A stretch of 49,831 nucleotides of DNA from Cytophagales bacterium (GTDB taxonomy: Bacteria; Bacteroidota; Bacteroidia; Cytophagales; Spirosomataceae): positions 1-49,831 of the forward strand of contig JAAFKE010000029.1 in NCBI GenBank assembly GCA_013298215.1, written 5' to 3'. The translations under genes and the position numbers were made by a program. Of this stretch, positions 34,875 to 44,555 are shown piece after piece. Positions within the stretch are counted from its first letter, which is position 1, and every line of letters starts with the position of its first letter. Below the pieces are notes generated by a model that saw only the letters and a list, made by a program, of their open reading frames with translations, made no database searches and was not told where the DNA came from.

Positions 34875-34964
34875 CTATTTCTTCTTGTGGCGATTTTTTC
34901 TGAGGCGTTTTTTGCGCTTGTGAGTAGCTATTTTGTGGCGTTTTCGTTTTTTTCCGCAAGGCAT
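34875..34964 (-). CDS. AURKAIP1/COX24-domain (mS38-like) tiny basic protein
   Basis: 29 residues, ATG 34964 to TAG 34875-34877. The peptide starts MPCGKKRKRHKIATHKRKK and ends RLRKNRHKKK, almost all Lys, Arg and His. This is the very conserved Bacteroidota protein annotated as AURKAIP1/COX24 domain-containing, related to the mitoribosomal small-subunit protein mS38. It is probably a ribosome component on rRNA (inference from the family). The usual second-position residue pair is PS; here it is PC. It is 41 bases after the TPR gene and has its own terminator. It is short enough to be missed by automatic gene calling. Confidence 0.93.
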   Translation of the reverse strand: MPCGKKRKRHKIATHKRKKRLRKNRHKKK

Positions 34965-35005
34965 AATTTTAAATGTTTAGTGATGTATTTATTTTGTTTT
35001 CTAAT

Positions 35006-35848
35006 TTACTTCAACCCTTTTTCCAGCTCCTTCACTGCGGCCAGGATATTGGGATCTTTTTCTTTGGCTTTTACTGCTTCCAATACGGCAATTGCCTCGT
35101 TTTTCTTGCCCAACTCAGCAAAACTAACCGCCAAGTAGAACTGTGCCTTGGTGTTGTCTGGGTTAATGTTCAGGATTTGCCGAAACCGCTCGGAGGCTTT
35201 GGCAAACTGGTTCGACCGCAAAGATAACATTCCCAGGTTAAAAAGCGCAAGTTCGTTGGTAGGATCAACCGCTATAACCTCGCGCAACATTAAGATACCC
35301 TGCATGGGTGTGTTGGTGGTGGCGTATGTCATGGCCATGTTTGCCTTTGCGCCCAGCAAGTTTGGGTTTAGGGCCAACGCTTTTTGGTAACAGGCGCGGG
35401 TTTTGTCGCCCAGGGTACTCATTTTGGTTTCATCAACTGCAAAAGTGTAGGCATCGTAGTACCGATCTCCCGCCCTAAGCCACGTTTTTTCGGTTGGTTT
35501 TAGTTGGGCAACGCGTTCGCTGTAGGCGGCGGCGCTGTCAAACTTATTGGCTTTTACAAACACCTGGGCAAGTTCTTCGGCAACTTTCTCTCTGACAGTC
35601 AAGTCTTTTTGAATAAAAAACTTGGCTCTTAGCTGGTCTATTTGCTTTTGGAGTTCGGGATCTATGGCTGCCGCCACGTGGTTGGTGGTGTCGGTGGCGG
35701 GTGGCGCAGTGTCGGGCTTGTCTTTGGCGGTCACGTCGCGGTTTGCCCCCGCTCGGTTGGTACTAACGGCCACTTTGGGTAGGCTATACAAGACCCCGAC
35801 CAGAGCCGCTGCCAAAATACCTACCAACCAAACTTGCTTTATTGCCAC
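35006..35848 (-). CDS. Membrane-anchored TPR protein
   Basis: 280 residues from GTG 35848; the frame is closed by a stop six codons upstream and there is no ATG. One N-terminal anchor or signal (about 5-22, QVWLVGILAAALVGVLYSLP), a Pro/Thr/Asp-rich linker, then at least four tetratricopeptide repeats (about 90-275): YEL-like CYQKALALNPNLLGAKANMA, MLREVIAVDPTNELALFNLG, ASERFRQILNINPDNTKAQF and IAVLEAVKAKEKDPNILAAV. TPR arrays mediate protein contacts in the periplasm; no partner is known. It starts 23 bases after the HU stop, and HU-TPR-rng is a recurrent Bacteroidota grouping. Confidence 0.9.
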   Translation of the reverse strand: MAIKQVWLVGILAAALVGVLYSLPKVAVSTNRAGANRDVTAKDKPDTAPPATDTTNHVAAAIDPELQKQIDQLRAKFFIQKDLTVREKVAEELAQVFVKANKFDSAAAYSERVAQLKPTEKTWLRAGDRYYDAYTFAVDETKMSTLGDKTRACYQKALALNPNLLGAKANMAMTYATTNTPMQGILMLREVIAVDPTNELALFNLGMLSLRSNQFAKASERFRQILNINPDNTKAQFYLAVSFAELGKKNEAIAVLEAVKAKEKDPNILAAVKELEKGLK

Positions 35849-35871
35849 CTTTTTAGACTTATTTTAACGGA

Positions 35872-36162
35872 TTAACCAGCTTTTTCGGATGTTTTCACTT
35901 GCTCCACAAACAGCTTGGCGGGCTTGAAACTCGGAATGAAGTGTTCTTCTATAACGATGGCCGTATTCTTTGAGATGTTCCTGGCCACTTTTCTGGCCCG
36001 CTTTTTATTGACGAAACTACCAAAGCCACGAACGTAAATGTTTTCGCCGTTGGCCAGTGAATCTTTGATGACCGAGAACAATGATTCGATAGTAGTAGAA
36101 ACATCGGCTTTTTCAACACCAGTTTTGTCGGCGATTTGTGCAATTAGATCTGCTTTTGTCAC
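35872..36162 (-). CDS. HU/IHF-family DNA-binding protein
   Basis: 96 residues from GTG 36162; the frame upstream closes within seven codons and has no ATG. Dimerisation helices MTKADLIAQIADKTGVEKAD and TTIESLFSVIKDSLANGENI are followed by the saddle YVRGFGSFVNKKRARKVARN and the DNA-inserting arm with FIPSFKPAK. It bends DNA and organises the nucleoid. The C-terminal EQVKTSEKAG extension is a little longer than E. coli HU. It heads the HU-TPR-COX24 transcript. Confidence 0.95.
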   Translation of the reverse strand: MTKADLIAQIADKTGVEKADVSTTIESLFSVIKDSLANGENIYVRGFGSFVNKKRARKVARNISKNTAIVIEEHFIPSFKPAKLFVEQVKTSEKAG

Positions 36163-36238
36163 TGTTTTAAGATATTTAAGTTAAAATGTTATCGTATTAG
36201 TAATGAGATTGTTACGAAATTGATTTTTTTTGAGTCCG

Positions 36239-36246
36239 CAAAATTA
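36239..36246 (-). promoter_or_regulatory. -7 element (TAATTTTG) for the HU operon
   Basis: Exact TAnnTTTG on the minus strand, 76 bases before GTG 36162. No clear -33 TTG. The 249-bp spacer to uvrA is AT-rich and holds no gene. Confidence 0.4.
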
Positions 36247-36411
36247 CAATAATTTTGGCGAATTATAAAAGGGATTCCGCTCTAAAATCAATATGCTGCC
36301 TAATTTAATAATGGACTGAGATGTTTGGTAGGGCTGGCCAATCAAACCATTTGCCTAACTTTACAGTTTGGTTTGGGCCTATCCATTTCTTTCAAACGAC
36401 AGTGTATTTTT

Positions 36412-39261
36412 ATGAAACAACAACTTACCGACATTGAGCTTACTGGTCACGACCAAATAGAAGTGCTGGGCGCACGCGAACACAACCTCAAAAATATCGA
36501 TGTCAATATTCCGCGAAATAAATTAGTCGTAGTGACGGGTATCAGCGGAAGCGGTAAGTCGTCGTTGGCTTTTGATACCATTTATGCAGAAGGGCAGCGT
36601 CGGTACATGGAGAGTTTTTCGGCCTATGCGCGGAGCTTTTTGGGCAATATGGAGCGCCCCGACGTGGACAAGATCAACGGTTTGTCGCCAGTTATTTCTA
36701 TTGAACAAAAGACGACCTCCAAAAATCCGCGCTCTACCGTTGGAACTACTACTGAGATATATGATTTTTTGCGTCTGCTGTTTGCCCGCGCGGGCGAAGC
36801 GTACAGCTACGTGACCAATCAGCGCATGGTTAAGCTGTCTACTGACCAGATTATTGACCAGATTTTGGGGCAGTTCGAGAACAAAAAAGTGGTGTTGCTT
36901 GCCCCCGTTGTGAAGAGCCGCAAAGGGCACTACCGCGAGTTGTTTGTACAAATTGCCAAATTGGGATACACAAAAGTGCGCGTAGATGGCGAGATTGTGG
37001 ACATTGAGCCCAAAATGCAGTTAGACCGCTACAAGATTCACGACATTGAGGTGGTTGTAGATCGGGTAATACCCAAAACCGACGACCGCTACCGGCTCAG
37101 TCAGTCCATTCAGACGGCCATGAAACAAGGCAAAGGAGCCATGATGGTGGAGGCAGCGGGGAAGGTGTCGTATTTTTCGGCCAACCTCATGGATCCAATT
37201 TCGGGTATTAGCTACGACGAACCATCGCCCAACTCGTTTTCGTTCAACTCGCCCTACGGCTGGTGCACGAACTGTCTGGGTTTGGGCAAAATTGAGGAGA
37301 TTACCCAAGAGTCGATTATTCCAGACAAATCGTTGAGTATCAGCAGGGGCGGCATTGCGCCGCTGGGCGAATACCGCGACCTTTGGATATTTAAGCAGAT
37401 GGAGGTGTTGCTCAAAAAATACAAGTGCAACCTTACAACGCCGATTGAGAAGTTTCCGCAGGAGGCACTCGATGAGCTCCTTTTTGGCTCCGACGAAACA
37501 GTGGCCGTGCCCTCCAAAAAACACGAGGGTGCCGAATGGAACATGAAATATGAGGGTGTGATTGTGTTTTTGAAACGCCAACAAGACTCCGACAACGATA
37601 AAGTACAGGACTGGCTCAAAGATTTTATGGTTGTGAAGACCTGCCCCGAATGCGCAGGAAAACGTCTCAAAAAAGATTCGCTTTGGTTTAAAATTGACAA
37701 AAAAAACGTCTCAGAATTGGCCGAGATGGACATCCGCGAATTGTCGGCTTGGTTCGATGGCATCGAGAGCCGCCTGACCGACCGCCAAAACTTAATCGCC
37801 AAGGAGGTTTTGAAGGAAATTAGAAAAAGAATTGGTTTTTTGCTCAACATTGGCCTGGAATACCTCATGCTCAACCGCCCGCTGCGCACGCTGTCGGGTG
37901 GCGAAGCGCAGCGCATCCGATTGGCCACCCAAATTGGTACGCAGCTCACGGGTGTTTTGTATATCATGGACGAGCCCAGCATTGGCCTCCACCAGCGCGA
38001 CAACGTCAAACTGATTGAATCGCTCAAAAACCTGCGCGACCTCGGCAACACCGTTTTGGTGGTTGAGCACGACAAAGACATGATGCTCGAGGCCGACTAC
38101 GTGATAGACATTGGCCCTGGCGCGGGGCGGCACGGCGGCCAGGTGGTGGGCGCGGGCGTTCCTGCCGAATTTGTTAAAAACGGCAGCATGACCGCCGATT
38201 TTTTGAGCGGCCGCACGGGCATACACCTACCCACCGAGCGGCGGCTGGGCAACGGGAACGCCCTTATTTTGAAAAATTGCGCGGGCAATAACCTCAAAAA
38301 CGTAACGCTTACCATTCCGCTGGGTACGATGGTGAGTATTACGGGGGTGTCGGGGAGTGGGAAGTCGTCGCTGATCCACGACACGCTGTTTCCGATTCTA
38401 AACCACCATTTTTACAACTCCAAGCGCGAGCCACTGGCTTTTAAAACCGTAGAAGGGCTTGAGTATTTGGACAAAGTCATTGAGGTAGATCAAAGCCCGA
38501 TTGGCCGCACGCCCCGTTCAAATCCTGCTACTTACACGGGTATGTTTTCTGACATTAGGACGCTCTTTGCCGAACTGCCCGAGGCCAAAATTCGCGGCTA
38601 CAAGCCTGGTCGTTTTTCGTTTAATGTAAAAGGTGGCCGCTGCGAGACCTGCGAGGGCGCGGGCATGAAAAAAATAGAAATGGAGTTTTTGCCCGATGTG
38701 TACGTGGCTTGCGAAACCTGCAAAGGCAAGCGTTTCAACCGCGAGACTTTGGAGGTGCGTTTCAAGGGCAAGTCAATCTCTGACGTGCTGGACATGACGG
38801 TGGAACAAGCCCTCGATTATTTTGAAAAACAGCCGCGCATAAACCGTAAAGTGCAGACCCTCAACGATGTTGGCTTGGGCTACATAACCCTCGGCCAGCA
38901 CGCCACCACGCTGTCGGGCGGGGAGGCGCAGCGCGTCAAACTGTCGGAAGAACTCTCCAAAAAAGACACTGGCAAAACGCTTTATATCTTAGATGAACCC
39001 ACCACGGGCTTGCATTTTCAGGACATTAAGCAGTTGCTGGTGGTGCTGCAAAAGTTGGTCGATAAAGGCAACACCGTGCTTATTATAGAACACAATCTGG
39101 ATGTTGTAAAAGTATCGGACTGGGTGATAGACCTCGGCCCCGAAGGCGGCAACAAAGGCGGCAACATCGTTGCCGAAGGCACGCCCGAAAAAGTAGCCAA
39201 AACCAAGGGCAGTTACACGGGTAAGTTTTTGAAAGACGAGCTGAAAAATAAGCTCAATTAG
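36412..39261 (+). CDS. uvrA: UvrABC excinuclease subunit A
   Basis: 949 residues from ATG 36412; a longer frame to 36325 lacks similarity. Two ABC ATPase halves: first Walker [11 protein letters not shown] (near residue 40) and ABC signature [16 protein letters not shown]; second Walker [11 protein letters not shown] and [16 protein letters not shown]. Zinc-binding Cys pairs are seen in the insertion (CTNCLG, CPECAG) and in the second half ([17 protein letters not shown]). UvrA loads UvrB on damaged DNA. uvrC is 28 kb away in the same window. No clear promoter was found just upstream. Confidence 0.98.
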   Translation: MKQQLTDIELTGHDQIEVLGAREHNLKNIDVNIPRNKLVVVTGISGSGKSSLAFDTIYAEGQRRYMESFSAYARSFLGNMERPDVDKINGLSPVISIEQKTTSKNPRSTVGTTTEIYDFLRLLFARAGEAYSYVTNQRMVKLSTDQIIDQILGQFENKKVVLLAPVVKSRKGHYRELFVQIAKLGYTKVRVDGEIVDIEPKMQLDRYKIHDIEVVVDRVIPKTDDRYRLSQSIQTAMKQGKGAMMVEAAGKVSYFSANLMDPISGISYDEPSPNSFSFNSPYGWCTNCLGLGKIEEITQESIIPDKSLSISRGGIAPLGEYRDLWIFKQMEVLLKKYKCNLTTPIEKFPQEALDELLFGSDETVAVPSKKHEGAEWNMKYEGVIVFLKRQQDSDNDKVQDWLKDFMVVKTCPECAGKRLKKDSLWFKIDKKNVSELAEMDIRELSAWFDGIESRLTDRQNLIAKEVLKEIRKRIGFLLNIGLEYLMLNRPLRTLSGGEAQRIRLATQIGTQLTGVLYIMDEPSIGLHQRDNVKLIESLKNLRDLGNTVLVVEHDKDMMLEADYVIDIGPGAGRHGGQVVGAGVPAEFVKNGSMTADFLSGRTGIHLPTERRLGNGNALILKNCAGNNLKNVTLTIPLGTMVSITGVSGSGKSSLIHDTLFPILNHHFYNSKREPLAFKTVEGLEYLDKVIEVDQSPIGRTPRSNPATYTGMFSDIRTLFAELPEAKIRGYKPGRFSFNVKGGRCETCEGAGMKKIEMEFLPDVYVACETCKGKRFNRETLEVRFKGKSISDVLDMTVEQALDYFEKQPRINRKVQTLNDVGLGYITLGQHATTLSGGEAQRVKLSEELSKKDTGKTLYILDEPTTGLHFQDIKQLLVVLQKLVDKGNTVLIIEHNLDVVKVSDWVIDLGPEGGNKGGNIVAEGTPEKVAKTKGSYTGKFLKDELKNKLN

Positions 39262-39324
39262 AAAACGAAAAAAAACGATACACAGTTTCTGACTATCCAC
39301 TTCATATTCTTTGAGGAGGAAATG

Positions 39325-39366
39325 TTTTGTGCCAATATTCCGATTTACTGGAAAATTGGCACAAAA
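39325..39366. repeat. 12-bp inverted repeat upstream of susC (hairpin 1)
   Basis: TTTTGTGCCAAT at 39325-39336 pairs exactly with ATTGGCACAAAA at 39355-39366, 18-base loop. On the plus strand A's, not U's, follow. Its right arm overlaps bases that can pair instead with 39412-39419. Confidence 0.7.
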
Positions 39367-39411
39367 AAATAAATATTCGATTTTTTTTTCCTGAAAATTG
39401 AATATTTATTT
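39367..39411 (+). repeat. 12-bp inverted repeat upstream of susC (hairpin 2)
   Basis: AAATAAATATTC at 39367-39378 pairs exactly with GAATATTTATTT at 39400-39411. AAAATTGG (39352-39359) can extend it by pairing with CCAATTTT (39412-39419), which would break hairpin 1. A T-rich stretch follows, so it may also terminate uvrA. Confidence 0.65.
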
Positions 39412-39506
39412 CCAATTTTTAGAATTTTTGCTTTTATTGGCGCGTTATTTGTTCTTTATTTCGTCCAATACAAGTAAACATTTTCTCATTTTGAATCTGC
39501 TGTTTT

Positions 39507-42500
39507 ATGCCAAAATGCTACAATTTCAAGAGTACGTTTAAAGTTGTCCCGATTCTTGTTTTTTTATCGTTTACTGTCTTCGGCACTTACGCCCAAAACT
39601 TGACGCTAAACGGAAAAGTAACCGATGCCGCCAACATTGCCTTGGTGGGCGCAACGGTGCAAGTAAAAAGCAGCCAAGGTTCGGCCATTACCAACGCTTT
39701 GGGTGAATTTAACCTCAAAACCACCACCGCGTTTCCGCTGACTTTATTGGTCAGTTACGTGGGTTTTGAAACCCACGAAATGAAGGTTCATTCGACGGGT
39801 TTTTTGACGGTTGTTCTCAAAGAAAACACCAACCAACTCGGCGAAGTAGTGGTGTCGAGCGGCTACACGATTCAAAACAAAAGCGAATTTTCGGGGGCGG
39901 TATCGAGCGTTTCGGCCAAGCAGTTGCAAAATCGCCCCGCCGTTAGTTTCGACCAACTTTTGGGCGGCCAAGCCCCAGGTATTGATATTATTCAGCCGAG
40001 CAGTGTCCTCAACGGCACGCCCATTTTGCGGGTGCGGGGCATCAATACCATTACGTCGGGCTTGTTCCCGTTGGTGGTGGTAGATGGCGTAACGGTGTTT
40101 GTGGGGGCTATTGGCGGCCTCATTGGCAACAACCCGCTTTCGGACATTAACCCCAATGATATTCAGTCTATTGACGTACTCAAAGACGCTTCGGCAGCGG
40201 CGATTTATGGCTCGCGGGCGGCCAACGGTGTGATGGTGATTACGACCAAAAAAGGCCGCAAAGGCCGCCCCAAAGTGAGCTACGACAATTGGGCCAGCGT
40301 GAGCATTCCCTTTAATTTGCCCAAAATGCTCGGTGCCGAAGATTACGTAATGATAAAAAACGAGGCCATGGTCAATTCGGGGCGTGCGCCAGGCTATTTT
40401 TTGATGAAAAACGGCGACGGCAGCACCGTCAATACCGACTGGTACGACGTGGCTTTTCGGCCTGGGTTTTCGCACAACCACAACATCAGCGTTTCGGGGG
40501 CCAACGAGGCCACGAGTTATTTCTTTTCGGCGGGCTACACGCACCAGAACAGTTTTATCAAAAACAATACCTTTGGCCGCTACGCCACGCGCCTCAACAT
40601 CGAACACAAACTCAACGATGCCGTTACGTTTGGGGCCAATATCGCGTACAGCAACGGCGTGAACGTGGGGCCAAACACGGGGGCAATTGCCAGCAATTCC
40701 ATGTCGTCGTCGGCCTACAACTCGCAGTACATCACCAACGAACCCCTCGCCCGCATGACCTACGTGCTGCCGCCCAACGTACCCGTGTTTCGCCCCGACG
40801 GCTCGTACAACATTCAGAACGGCAACAGCGTGGGCTACGGAGCCAACAACGCCAGTACAATTGGCACGATTAACGCCTACAATTTGGCACTCGTGCAAAC
40901 GCTGGACGTGAACTCGTCGGAGAATAACACGCTGATTGGCAACGTGTTTGGCGAGTGGAACATCTTTAAAAACCTCAAATTTCGCAGCAGTTACGGCCTC
41001 AATAATTTGCAGGTAGTCAATAAATCGTTCTTGAACCCACTGCACGGCGGCGGCGCGTCGGCCAACGGCGTGGCGACCAATACTTTTGCCAAATACTACC
41101 GCACCGATTGGGTCAATACGCTGGCTTACAATACGTCCATTAATGGAAAACACAACATCGGTGTTTTGTTGGGCCACGAGGTACTCAAAACCACCACCGA
41201 TGCCTGGGGCGCGCAACAAACCAACGTAACCGATCCTTCTTACACCAATTATCAGGGTGGTTTTGGGAATATTTCGCCCGCAGGAAACGTCTTTGCCGAA
41301 AACGCCCTGCTGTCGTATTTTGCCAACGTTACCTACGATTACCAGAAAAAATATTTGCTTAGTTTAAATTTCCGCCGCGACGGACTTTCGGCGTTGGCGG
41401 CGGGCAATAAGTTTGGTAATTTTGGCGGTGGTTCGGTGGGCTGGAACATTTTTGAAGAAGATTTTTACAAAAAATCGTCGTTGGCAAGTGTCGTTAATAA
41501 CCTCAAAATCAGGGCGAGTTACGGCGTGGTGGGCAACAGCGAAATCGGCGATTATCCCGCCATTGGCACTTACAATTCGTTCACTTACGGCGGCGTGCCA
41601 ACGTTGGCTTATTCCCAAGCGGCCAACCCAAACTTGAAATGGGAAACCAGCACAAAATTGGACATTGGCTTTAACTTTTCGATGTTCAACGACCGCCTCA
41701 GCGTCGAGTTCGACTACTACCGCAACCTCATTGACGGCCTGATTTTGAAAGCACCGCAAGCCCTTTCGGCGGGGATTCCTGGCAACTACATCAACGCCAA
41801 CGTGGGCAGTATGTACAATCGGGGCATCGAATTGGGCATCAATGCGCTGATTACCAACTACCGCGATTTTAAATGGAACACCAACTTTAACTTTTCGACG
41901 CTCAAAAACGAAGTAACTTCTTTGGTGAGTGATGTCTATGTGCCGAGCGTTTTTGGGGTGCAAAACATGACCCGCGTGGGCTATTCTGTCGGCTCAATTT
42001 TTGCCGTGCCAACGGTGGGCGTTAATCCCGCCAACGGCCTCATGGTTTTTACCAACAGCGAGGGCCGAGACGTGCAATACAACCACATTGGCTCGCCGCG
42101 CTGGACGTATTTGGACGGCAGCGCCGCCCCCGCCATTGACAATTACAAAGACGGCGTGGTGCAGGGGCCGTCGCTGCCGACATTTTTTGGTGGGTTTAAC
42201 AATACGTTTAGTTACAAAAACTTCGATTTGAGCATTATTTTGACCTACGTGGGCGGCAATAAACTCTACAACGGCACGCGCGCCACCAACTCCGACCAAC
42301 GGTATTTCAACAACGGCACTTTTATCTTGAACCGCTGGACTACGCCTGGGCAAATTACCGAAATCCAAAAATTGCAGTACGGCGACAACGTGTCGGCTGG
42401 CTTCTCGTTTTCGGCTACTTCCAAGGTAGAAAACGGTGATTATCTGAAACTTAAAAACATTTCGTTGGGCTACAACCTACCCGTTCAAAGCACGATTTTG

Positions 42501-42680
42501 AGCAAAAAAATCGCTTCGGCGCGGGTCTATGTGCAAGCCGTCAATTTGTTTACGCTCACCAAATACCGTGGCTCCGACCCCGAAATTTCCATCAACGGCA
42601 ACTCAATTAATTCGGGTAAAGACCAAAACGTGCCGCCCAACGCGCAGGTATTTTCGGTTGGCTTAAACGTTGGATTCTAA
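39507..42680 (+). CDS. SusC/RagA-family TonB-linked outer-membrane transporter
   Basis: 1057 residues. Signal peptide ending GTYAQ, carboxypeptidase-D regulatory-like domain (about 30-105, LNGKVTDAANIALVGATVQV), TonB-box-like GEVVVSSGY, plug domain (about 115-250, LLGGQAPGIDIIQ, LRVRGINTI, VDVLKDASAAAIYGSRAANG type motif), then a large barrel to the C-terminal VFSVGLNVGF. SusC proteins import glycans or peptides together with a SusD lipoprotein lid, which is the next gene. Neither glycoside hydrolases, sulfatases nor a sigma/anti-sigma pair are next to it, so the substrate cannot be guessed. The 245-bp upstream region has competing hairpins. Confidence 0.96.
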   Translation: MPKCYNFKSTFKVVPILVFLSFTVFGTYAQNLTLNGKVTDAANIALVGATVQVKSSQGSAITNALGEFNLKTTTAFPLTLLVSYVGFETHEMKVHSTGFLTVVLKENTNQLGEVVVSSGYTIQNKSEFSGAVSSVSAKQLQNRPAVSFDQLLGGQAPGIDIIQPSSVLNGTPILRVRGINTITSGLFPLVVVDGVTVFVGAIGGLIGNNPLSDINPNDIQSIDVLKDASAAAIYGSRAANGVMVITTKKGRKGRPKVSYDNWASVSIPFNLPKMLGAEDYVMIKNEAMVNSGRAPGYFLMKNGDGSTVNTDWYDVAFRPGFSHNHNISVSGANEATSYFFSAGYTHQNSFIKNNTFGRYATRLNIEHKLNDAVTFGANIAYSNGVNVGPNTGAIASNSMSSSAYNSQYITNEPLARMTYVLPPNVPVFRPDGSYNIQNGNSVGYGANNASTIGTINAYNLALVQTLDVNSSENNTLIGNVFGEWNIFKNLKFRSSYGLNNLQVVNKSFLNPLHGGGASANGVATNTFAKYYRTDWVNTLAYNTSINGKHNIGVLLGHEVLKTTTDAWGAQQTNVTDPSYTNYQGGFGNISPAGNVFAENALLSYFANVTYDYQKKYLLSLNFRRDGLSALAAGNKFGNFGGGSVGWNIFEEDFYKKSSLASVVNNLKIRASYGVVGNSEIGDYPAIGTYNSFTYGGVPTLAYSQAANPNLKWETSTKLDIGFNFSMFNDRLSVEFDYYRNLIDGLILKAPQALSAGIPGNYINANVGSMYNRGIELGINALITNYRDFKWNTNFNFSTLKNEVTSLVSDVYVPSVFGVQNMTRVGYSVGSIFAVPTVGVNPANGLMVFTNSEGRDVQYNHIGSPRWTYLDGSAAPAIDNYKDGVVQGPSLPTFFGGFNNTFSYKNFDLSIILTYVGGNKLYNGTRATNSDQRYFNNGTFILNRWTTPGQITEIQKLQYGDNVSAGFSFSATSKVENGDYLKLKNISLGYNLPVQSTILSKKIASARVYVQAVNLFTLTKYRGSDPEISINGNSINSGKDQNVPPNAQVFSVGLNVGF

Positions 42681-42829
42681 GTAATAATGTTGAATTTTGA
42701 ATGAATGAATTATTGAATAAGTATTTGATAATTAAATAGTTGCAAAATAAAGAATATCGATTATTTAGTTACATTTACTTAAGAATTTAACCTCAATCTT
42801 TTTGGTAAAAACAACTTCAAATTACAGAA

Positions 42830-44314
42830 ATGAAAATACACATCAAATCAACTTGGACGACTCTCAAACGTCAAATATTCATAATTTATAATTCATCACT
42901 CATCATCCTTCTAACCGCCTGCAACGACGATTTTCTGAACACCGTTCCCAAAACCACCGTGGCCGAAGACGCGGCGTACAGCACGCCTGGCAAACTGTTG
43001 GCGCAGGTCAATAATTTGTACGGGCAACTTCAAAACGCCACTTTTTACGGCGGTCGGTTTATAGTTTTCAACGAACAACGCGGCGACGAGTTTGGGCAAA
43101 ATGACGGCAACGCCGCCACGGGCTCGGCGGTTTGGAACCAAAACGTGGCTTCTACCAACGAGTTTATCAACAACGTGTGGTCGTCGGCTTACACGGCTAT
43201 TAATGCCTCTAATATCTTGATTAGCAAGCTGAACGGTACCACGATTATTCCCGACAGCGTGGCCAAATTTTACGTGGCCGAAGCCAAATTTGTGCGGGCG
43301 TTGTCTTATTTGAGTTTGGTACAAACCTACGCCAAGCCTTTCAATTTGGACAAAAACGGGTTGGGTGTGCCGTTGCGCCTGAGCCCAATTACCTCGGCGG
43401 GCAACAACGATTTGGCGCGGAGTTCGGTGGCCGAAGTCTATGCTCAAATCATCAAAGACCTCGACGAGGCCGAAAGCGGTTTGCCCGTTTCCTACGCCAC
43501 GGCCTTGCTCAACACGTCGCGGGCGCACAAAAGCACGGCCATCGCCCTCAAAACACGGGTGTATCTGAACCAAAACAACTACTCGAAAGTAGCGCAAGAA
43601 GCCGCCAAACTGGTGTCGGCCAACGCGCCCTTTCAGTATGCGGCGGGGTCGCTCACGCACCGCTTGGAGGCCAACATCGCCGCCGTTTTTGGCGGCAGCT
43701 ACACGGGTGCAGAAGCCATTTTTTCGATTCCGTTTGCCAACTCCACCACCGAAACGCCGCCCTCGCAGAGTTCGCTGGCTTTCAATTACTTAGGGCAACC
43801 CATTATCCCGTTGGCCACGGCGGGTATTGCCAGTAATGCCGCACTGAACACGCCCGCCGACGCGCGTTCGGGTTTGATTGGCACCAACGCGGCTAAACAA
43901 AAAGTGTTGCGAAAATTTGCCATCGCCACCGCGCCCTTCCGCGACTACGTGCCCGTGGTTCGCTACGCCGAAGTGCTGCTCAACTACGCCGAAGCCGCCG
44001 CCCAAAACAACGACCTAAACACGGCCACGGCCCTGCTGAAAGCCGTCCGAAATCGCGCGAATCCAGCCTACGTTTTTCCAGATACCGACCTCAGAACCAA
44101 GGACGCGCTGCTCAACGCCATTCTGACCGAACGCCGCATTGAGTTGTTGGGCGAAGGCCTGCGGTTGCAAGATTTGCAACGAAAACTCCAAGCCCTCCCC
44201 GCCAAAACGGGTAGTATCGGCACGGCCCCGACCGTACCCGTAGCCGCCGCCAACTACATTTGGCCCATTCCAAGCGGCGAAATTTCAACCAATAAACTGA
44301 TGGTGGGGAATTGA
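42830..44314 (+). CDS. SusD/RagB-family nutrient-binding lipoprotein
   Basis: 494 residues. A lipobox (ILLTAC, Cys31) anchors it in the outer membrane. SusD features: NDDFLNTVPKTTVAEDAAYS at the start, helix-rich TPR-like scaffold with AEAKFVRALSYLSLVQTYAK, NLDKNGLGVPLRL and SVAEVYAQIIKDLDEAESGL, and the C-terminal RYAEVLLNYAEAAAQN, LLKAVRNRANP and LNAILTERRIELLGEGLRLQ (normally followed by D-L-x-R). It captures substrate for the SusC barrel upstream. The 149-bp gap to susC holds no clear promoter, so one transcript is likely. Confidence 0.95.
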   Translation: MKIHIKSTWTTLKRQIFIIYNSSLIILLTACNDDFLNTVPKTTVAEDAAYSTPGKLLAQVNNLYGQLQNATFYGGRFIVFNEQRGDEFGQNDGNAATGSAVWNQNVASTNEFINNVWSSAYTAINASNILISKLNGTTIIPDSVAKFYVAEAKFVRALSYLSLVQTYAKPFNLDKNGLGVPLRLSPITSAGNNDLARSSVAEVYAQIIKDLDEAESGLPVSYATALLNTSRAHKSTAIALKTRVYLNQNNYSKVAQEAAKLVSANAPFQYAAGSLTHRLEANIAAVFGGSYTGAEAIFSIPFANSTTETPPSQSSLAFNYLGQPIIPLATAGIASNAALNTPADARSGLIGTNAAKQKVLRKFAIATAPFRDYVPVVRYAEVLLNYAEAAAQNNDLNTATALLKAVRNRANPAYVFPDTDLRTKDALLNAILTERRIELLGEGLRLQDLQRKLQALPAKTGSIGTAPTVPVAAANYIWPIPSGEISTNKLMVGN

Positions 44315-44387
44315 TGGACTCAAAAAATAGGTAGGTTTTTACTGAATTTTTGCAAATATTCGTATCGGTAATGCTCAAAAACAAGTT

Positions 44388-44510
44388 ATGATGTCGGCCC
44401 TTGCCAAACATACTCAATTTAGTAATCTAAGTAACGAGACAAATTTAACTGAACTTTATTCGAATCATTATATGTTGTTTATCAAGTACTTATGCCAAAT
44501 TTTGTCGTAA
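44388..44510 (+). CDS. Doubtful 40-codon frame upstream of the B2-like gene
   Basis: ATG 44388 to TAA 44508-44510, in the 241-bp spacer after susD and in the same frame as the B2-like gene downstream. The end, ETNLTELYSNHYMLFIKYLC, loosely recalls region 2 of ECF sigma factors (LY..HY..L..YL), so it might be a remnant. It has no Gly and thus no credible lasso-peptide core. It may be chance. Confidence 0.2.
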   Translation: MMSALAKHTQFSNLSNETNLTELYSNHYMLFIKYLCQILS

Positions 44511-44555
44511 ATATCTGTTAGGTTTTTGTGTTCCCGTACTCAACATAAAAAATCA

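Noticed and set aside
39744-41219. 491-codon minus-strand frame inside susC
   Set aside because: Antisense shadow of an unmistakable SusC gene; His/Val/Arg-rich and without domain features.
44388-44510. Lasso-peptide precursor candidate just before the B2-like gene
   Set aside because: No Gly or fitting core start and no Thr at the expected penultimate leader position.
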